Of a stretch of DNA of 64,000 bases, positions 59,978 through 64,000 are shown piece after piece. Source of the DNA: Deltaproteobacteria bacterium (GTDB lineage: Bacteria > Myxococcota_A > UBA9042 > PHBI01 > JACKFB01); assembly GCA_020632695.1 (NCBI GenBank), contig JACKFB010000017.1:1-64000 (forward strand), written 5' to 3'. The notes under the pieces are model-generated. The model had not been told where the DNA came from and did not search any database. It saw nothing but the letters and a program-made list of their open reading frames with translations. Numbering within the stretch: position 1 is the first letter of the stretch; each line of letters opens with the position of its first letter. Both the position numbers and the translations under genes were made by a program.

Positions 59978-60748
59978 TCAGCTCTTGCGCTCGAGCAGGT
60001 CCATGGCCTTCTTCAGGCTGATGCGCATGCGCTCGAGGGAGCGGCCCAGCTCGGCGGTCTCGCCCGTGCCGTTCACCGGCACCGGGAGGTCCAGCTTGCC
60101 GCGGCTCATCACGTCCGCGCTGCTGGTGAGCACCGCGATGGAGCGCGAGACGCGGTGGCCCACCAGGAACACGATGGCGCCGGTGATGAGGGAGGCGATG
60201 ACGCTGATGATCTGCAGCAGGCGGATCCGGTCGACCCAATCCGAGGCCACGATGACGAGGCGTCCGGTCATCTCGCCGGCCGCGGCGACCAGCTCGGCGT
60301 CGTTGGTGGTCAGGAGCGCGAGCGCGTCGGCGTCCGAGCCGCCCGAGTCGACGAAGGTGTCCGCTGCGGCGCGGGTGACCCGCCAGATCGCGAGCTGGCG
60401 CCGTCCGACCAGGCGCGCCTCCTCGTCGTCGACCGGCGGCACGAAGCGGTACTCACGCCCGGCCGCGTCGAGGGGGACGCGCCCTCCGGCGAGCAGGCCC
60501 CAGAGCGACTCCTGGAACTGTGAGACGGTGCGGCGCAGGTCCATCGCGCGTTCGGCGTCGCGGTGCTCGCGAAAGAGCAGGGCGTGGTTGGTCACCCGCT
60601 GGGCCAGCGTGCCCTGGCGGCTGGCCAGCTCGGTCTGCATGGTCAGGCTGGCGAGATCCGCGCTGGTGTAGACCAGCCACACGCCGAGGCTGACGATGAC
60701 CAGCACCAGCACACCGGCGGCGAGGAAGAGTTGGCGACGAACTGTCAT
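59978..60748 (-). CDS. HAMP membrane protein with PilJ-like sensor
   Basis: This 256-aa inner-membrane protein starts at ATG 60748. TM helix 1: LFLAAGVLVLVIVSLGVWLVY. The periplasmic part opens with TELASRQGTLAQRVTNHALLF, resembling the PilJ N-terminal pattern (RQR.LSQR). TM helix 2: LLQIISVIASLITGAIVFLVG. A HAMP domain follows (HRVSRSIAVLTSSADVMSRGKLDLPV to MRISLKKAMDLL). There is no kinase, methylation or output domain, so it likely signals through contact with partners. It lies downstream of the kinase and roadblock genes on the same strand, so it may sense for them. Confidence 0.72.
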   Translation of the reverse strand: MTVRRQLFLAAGVLVLVIVSLGVWLVYTSADLASLTMQTELASRQGTLAQRVTNHALLFREHRDAERAMDLRRTVSQFQESLWGLLAGGRVPLDAAGREYRFVPPVDDEEARLVGRRQLAIWRVTRAAADTFVDSGGSDADALALLTTNDAELVAAAGEMTGRLVIVASDWVDRIRLLQIISVIASLITGAIVFLVGHRVSRSIAVLTSSADVMSRGKLDLPVPVNGTGETAELGRSLERMRISLKKAMDLLERKS

Positions 60749-60783
60749 GGCCGCACCGATCTGCTGCGTCGCGGCCGGGCCTG

Positions 60784-61629
60784 TCAACCCTTCCACACCT
60801 GCTCGGCCTCGAAGGAGGCCCGATCGCGGGGCTTTTCGATCTCCTCGGCCAGGCGGTCGCGGAGCTCACCGACCCGCGTCCACTCCGCTGGACCGGCCTC
60901 GAGCCAGGCGTCCAGCGAGTCGTCGAAGAGCAGGCGGCCCAGCGGTCCCACGTAGGAGATGAACGCATCGCACACCGCGTCGAGGCGGTCACCGAAGCGC
61001 TCGAGGGCCTGGGCCCGCAGGGCGTGCAGGTCCGGGCTCTCGGCTTCGGCGGCCTCGGCGGCGGCGGTGGCCTCGGCGGTCTCGGGGGGCTCGGCGGCTT
61101 CGGCGGCCTCGTCGACCTCGGCGTCCTCGGGCAGCGGCGGCGGCGTCGGGGTCGGCTCCTCGGCCGCGTCGGCGTCGGCGGGCGCCGCGTTCGCCTCCTC
61201 GGCGGGCGGCGCCTCATCCGCAGTCGGGGGAGCGGGCTCTTCGGTTGCGGCCCCCGCGCTCGCCAGCACGGGGCGCAGCTCGGTCGCCGCAGCCTCCGAG
61301 CGAGCGGTCAGCCGCTTCAGCGAGCTGCCGGGCATGCCCAGCACGATCAGCGAGGCCTCGTCGGTCAGGTGGTAGCAGAGGATCGAGGCGGCCGGGAAGT
61401 GGGCCAGGAAGTCGAGCTTGCCGTACCCGCGGTCCTTCGCCTCGCCGGTGAGCTGCCGGAAGATCCCCTCGATGAGCTGCATGCGATCGGCGCCGATGCC
61501 CACCATGCGCGTCGACGCCACGCACTCGCCGTCGCGAGTCACGAACGCACCGATGCAGCCCTCGCTGGCACCCAGCAGGTTCAGGACTCGTCGTAGCGGG
61601 CTAGCCTGCAGGGCGCTACCGTTTGACAT
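60784..61629 (-). CDS. Roadblock/LC7-like protein with Ala/Glu linker
   Basis: This 281-aa protein starts at ATG 61629; GTG 61644, adjoining the kinase stop, is an alternative. Residues 10-115 look like a roadblock/LC7-type fold (VLNLLGASEGCIGAFVTRDGECVAS; LDFLAHFPAASILCYHLTDEASLIVLGMPGSSLKRL). A long Ala/Glu/Pro linker follows (about 120-200), then a C-terminal helical domain (LERFGDRLDAVCDAFISYVGPLG). Roadblock proteins act as GTPase or kinase adaptors, such as MglB. It is between the kinase and the HAMP protein, so it is a likely adaptor in that pathway. Confidence 0.7.
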   Translation of the reverse strand: MSNGSALQASPLRRVLNLLGASEGCIGAFVTRDGECVASTRMVGIGADRMQLIEGIFRQLTGEAKDRGYGKLDFLAHFPAASILCYHLTDEASLIVLGMPGSSLKRLTARSEAAATELRPVLASAGAATEEPAPPTADEAPPAEEANAAPADADAAEEPTPTPPPLPEDAEVDEAAEAAEPPETAEATAAAEAAEAESPDLHALRAQALERFGDRLDAVCDAFISYVGPLGRLLFDDSLDAWLEAGPAEWTRVGELRDRLAEEIEKPRDRASFEAEQVWKG

Positions 61630-61645
61630 GGCGCGAACGATCACC

Positions 61646-63085
61646 TCAGTCGATCTCGGAGAGACGAAGCTGCAAGTCGGTCCCAGGGTGCGTAGCCGCG
61701 ACGATCATATCACGTTCGCGCACCGTCACGCCGAGCCAGCGACCCTCGCGCCCCAGCAGCTCGACCGACGACACGCGCCCGAGGTTGAGGCCCTTGGAGA
61801 TCGCGTTGGCGGCGCGAACGCCGATCTCCACCAGCTCGGTGTCGCGCTCGGAGTAATCCCCGAGATCGTCCTTCACCGCGCTGACCGCTGGCAGGGCGTC
61901 CTCGACCAGCCCCTCGTGCACCGTGCCCGGCGACGAGGGGCGGCGGGTGCGCGAGGAGGCGTTGTAGGGCGCCGTGGTGGGGCGCTGCGGCGAGCGCAGC
62001 CTCGAGCTCTCGCCGTCCCGTGCGCGCACGCTCCACGACGGCGGGCCGGCGTCCTCGGTGGTGTCGGAGGCGATGCGGCGCGCCGGGCCGGAGCGCGGGG
62101 CGGTCTGGGGACCCTTGCGGCGGTGCGTCCGGGCGCGGGCGCCCACGGCGCTGTCGGTGGGCAGCATGGTCAGCTCGAGCGCGGAGGCCATCTCGATCAT
62201 CGAGCCGTACCGGTCGTCGGGCTTCTTCGCCAGGGCGCGCGTGATGATCTCGTCGGCCTCCTCGGGGATGTCCAGGTCCGGCCGCACCTGGCTGGGCCGC
62301 CGCGGAGGCTCGATGATGTGCTTGGTCATCGTCTCGACGGCGTTGACGCCCACGAAGGGCGTGTCGGCCACGAGCATGTTGTACATCACCCCGCCGAGCG
62401 CATAGATGTCCGCCCGGGCGTCCACGTCGCGCCCCAGCGCCTGCTCGGGCGACAGGAACTCGGGCGTCCCGTACACCTTCCCGGGCTGCGTCAGGCTGGG
62501 ATCCTCACGCTCGTATTCGGCGACCTTGGCGACGCCGAAGTCCATGACCTTGACGAAGATGGCGCCGCCGCGCTCCTGCAGCAGGACGTTCGCCGGCTTC
62601 AGGTCGCGGTGGATGATCCCCCCCGCGTGGGTGGCCGCCAGGGCCGAACAGATCTGCAGCGCGATCTCCCGCACCATCTCCCAGGGCAGCGGCCCTCGCG
62701 ACTCGATGACCTTGTCCAGCGGCTCCCCTTCGATGAACTCCATCACCAGGAAGGGGGTCCCGGTCTCGGTGGTGCCGAAATCGGTGACGTCGACGATGTG
62801 CTGATGTCCGATGGACGACGCGGTGCGGGCCTCCCGGACGAAGCGGACGATCGCCTCGTCCTGGTGCATGCGACTCAGGTTGAGCAGTTTGATGGCCACG
62901 CGGCGCTGCAGCACGATGTGCTGGCCCTCGTAGACCGTGCCCATGGCCCCGCGCCCCACCACTCGCTTCACGCGATAGCGGCCCTGAAGCTCGGTGCCGG
63001 GCGCGAGGTCTTCGCTGACGTCTTCCGCCGTGCCTTCGGCGTCGTCACCCTCGACCTCGTCGTCGCTGACCGGATCCTCGGGCAT
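61646..63085 (-). CDS. Ser/Thr protein kinase with C-terminal roadblock-like domain
   Basis: This 479-aa Hanks-type kinase starts at ATG 63085 (GTG 63094 is possible). Kinase motifs: glycine loop VVGRGAMGTVYEG, catalytic Lys VAIKLLNLS, catalytic loop IIHRDLKPANVLLQ, DFG in VMDFGVAK, activation/APE region GTPEFLSPEQAL, all intact. A Ser/Arg/Pro linker (about 300-380) follows. The C-terminal 90 residues (LVEDALPAVSAVKDDLGDY, VSSVELLGREGRWLGVTVRERDMIVAATHPGTDL) have a roadblock-like strand pattern, echoing the next gene. There is no TM helix, so it is cytosolic. Downstream are the roadblock protein and the HAMP protein. Confidence 0.9.
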   Translation of the reverse strand: MPEDPVSDDEVEGDDAEGTAEDVSEDLAPGTELQGRYRVKRVVGRGAMGTVYEGQHIVLQRRVAIKLLNLSRMHQDEAIVRFVREARTASSIGHQHIVDVTDFGTTETGTPFLVMEFIEGEPLDKVIESRGPLPWEMVREIALQICSALAATHAGGIIHRDLKPANVLLQERGGAIFVKVMDFGVAKVAEYEREDPSLTQPGKVYGTPEFLSPEQALGRDVDARADIYALGGVMYNMLVADTPFVGVNAVETMTKHIIEPPRRPSQVRPDLDIPEEADEIITRALAKKPDDRYGSMIEMASALELTMLPTDSAVGARARTHRRKGPQTAPRSGPARRIASDTTEDAGPPSWSVRARDGESSRLRSPQRPTTAPYNASSRTRRPSSPGTVHEGLVEDALPAVSAVKDDLGDYSERDTELVEIGVRAANAISKGLNLGRVSSVELLGREGRWLGVTVRERDMIVAATHPGTDLQLRLSEID

Positions 63086-63201
63086 CTCAGACACGGATGG
63101 CTCCACACGCGGGATCGCCGCTGGTGAGCGCGGGGGTCCGGCGGTGACCGCGATGTACCTGGGCCGGCATGGTGCGGTGGTGCTCCCCGAAGAGCGGAGG
63201 T

Positions 63202-63220
63202 GATACGGCTGCCCCGTATC
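63202..63220. promoter_or_regulatory. Inverted repeat upstream of the kinase
   Basis: GATACGG (63202-63208) and CCGTATC (63214-63220) form a perfect 7-bp inverted repeat around CTGCC. It is 117 bp upstream of the kinase start and may be an operator. The rest of 63086-63361 shows no gene. Confidence 0.4.
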
Positions 63221-63361
63221 GTGCACGAATCGGCTCTCCGAGGCTAGCGTACCGGCCCGGGGCCGACCCCGCGGCTCCCTCCGATCGCGCCGCCGCACTG
63301 CGCCGGGCCTGGGAGGTCTCGAGTTCGCGCGGAGGCCCGATGGGAGCCGATCTCCGCGGAA

Positions 63362-63892
63362 TCACCCGAGGGCGGCCTCGGCCTCCAGGATCTCGGAGAG
63401 CACCTCCCACTCGTCGATCACGCGCGAGCGGGCGCAGCCCCAGACCTCGCAGACCGCGGCGACGTGCGCGTCCTTGTGCTCGGCGCTGAGGTGGATGGCG
63501 CGCAGCCGGCCCTTGCCGCACGCGCAGGGCGCGTACTCGGGCAGCTCCTCGTGGCACACCGGGCACGCGACCCCGCACACCGTCCCGGCCGGGATCGACT
63601 CGCCCCCCACCTTCTCGTCGTGGCCATGGATGGGCGAGAGGTACACCGCGTGCACCTGACCGCCGGCCTTCACGTCCAGCCGCAGGCCGGGGAATCCGCC
63701 GAAGAGCGGGTGATCCTCCTGCACCAGCGGGTGACCCTGGTGGCAGTATGCCTGGGTCACGACGACCAGTGCGTCGTCGATCAGCTCCACCTGTGCCCTG
63801 CCCGACCAGGTCGACGGGTCCGTCTTCCTGATGTGGACGCCGGTCGTCTTCACGTTCCGGCGAGCGTCCCTGTCGCGACTCCGCGTGGCCAT
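63362..63892 (-). CDS. Hypothetical protein with Cys-rich zinc-ribbon-like region
   Basis: This 176-aa soluble protein starts at ATG 63892 (AGGGGA immediately upstream). The N-terminal part is basic (MATRSRDRDARRNVK). The middle is strand-rich (QVELIDDALVVVTQAYCHQGHPLV, LRLDVKAGGQVHAVYLSPIHGHDEKVGG). The C-terminal third carries CGVACPVCHEELPEYAPCACGKG and HVAAVCEVWGC, with Cys pairs arranged CxxC...CxC as in zinc ribbons. No enzyme motif or family was recognised. It is on the same strand upstream of the kinase operon but separated from it by 276 bp. Confidence 0.75.
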   Translation of the reverse strand: MATRSRDRDARRNVKTTGVHIRKTDPSTWSGRAQVELIDDALVVVTQAYCHQGHPLVQEDHPLFGGFPGLRLDVKAGGQVHAVYLSPIHGHDEKVGGESIPAGTVCGVACPVCHEELPEYAPCACGKGRLRAIHLSAEHKDAHVAAVCEVWGCARSRVIDEWEVLSEILEAEAALG

Positions 63893-64000
63893 CGTCCCCT
63901 CCCCTCGCTGGCGTCGTGGATCCTGCCGTCGATCGCGGGTGCGGTGACCTCCGCCAGTCGCGGAGTTCGCGACAGCGTCCGTCACCGACCGCACGGTGTG

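Overview
The window is GC-rich throughout (roughly 70% by eye) and looks like chromosomal DNA of a Myxococcota / deltaproteobacterial-type organism. The support is contextual: Ser/Thr kinases with roadblock-like domains, a CarH-type B12 photoreceptor regulator, several Cys-rich lamin-tail and fasciclin lipoproteins, an NtrC-type regulator with its kinase, and frequent GTG/TTG starts. Only one RNA gene was found, a tRNA-Gly(CCC). No rRNA, CRISPR array or replication origin was seen.

Region 1 (1-9.2 kb) is mobile DNA. A truncated IS21-type transposase (1-217) is interrupted by a complete IS66-family element (218-2527) with 22-bp inverted repeats and tnpA/tnpB/tnpC. Next comes an integrative element: an unknown divergent gene, a short HTH protein, a CHC2/TOPRIM primase, a P-loop helicase-like ATPase, a second excisionase-like HTH protein and a tyrosine integrase. 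The integrase ends about 100 bp from the 3' end of tRNA-Gly, the classical target for such elements. No second copy of the tRNA 3' end was found to the left, so the left end is unresolved. The layout resembles a phage satellite or a small self-replicating integrative element.

Region 2 (9.2-19.7 kb) is housekeeping and envelope: a receiver/coiled-coil regulator, a diacylglycerol-kinase-like lipid kinase, rpoZ, a lipoprotein, thymidylate kinase and a RibBA-like protein with a degenerate DHBP-synthase half. On the other strand a tightly overlapping operon encodes a Gfo/Idh/MocA dehydrogenase, a hexapeptide acetyltransferase, a DegT aminotransferase (a Wlb/Wbp-like diacetamido-uronic-acid sugar set) and a FadL-like porin.

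Region 3 (19.9-33.5 kb) holds a long TPR protein broken by a one-base shift in a GGGGCC/VAET linker, a TPR-SUMF1 protein, a CarH-like regulator divergent from a multi-FAS1 lipoprotein whose 420-bp repeats are nearly identical and locally damaged, a DUF523/DUF1722 protein coupled to an acyl thioesterase, a TMTC-like membrane protein and a FlgM-like small protein.

Region 4 (33.7-45.2 kb) has a type III restriction-modification pair (the Res C-terminal nuclease motif looks degenerate), a PaaI-type thioesterase, a four-lamin-tail lipoprotein, a 58-aa DUF1328 protein, a coiled-coil lipoprotein and a bacterioferritin-like protein without the usual haem Met.

Region 5 (45.2-64 kb) contains an NtrC / receiver / histidine-kinase operon behind a good sigma-54-type promoter, PutA, a VWA protein, a pirin lacking the canonical metal ligands, RF3, alpha-glucan phosphorylase, and an operon of Ser/Thr kinase-roadblock, roadblock-like and PilJ/HAMP-like membrane proteins. 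Many long antisense open frames were discarded as high-GC shadows.
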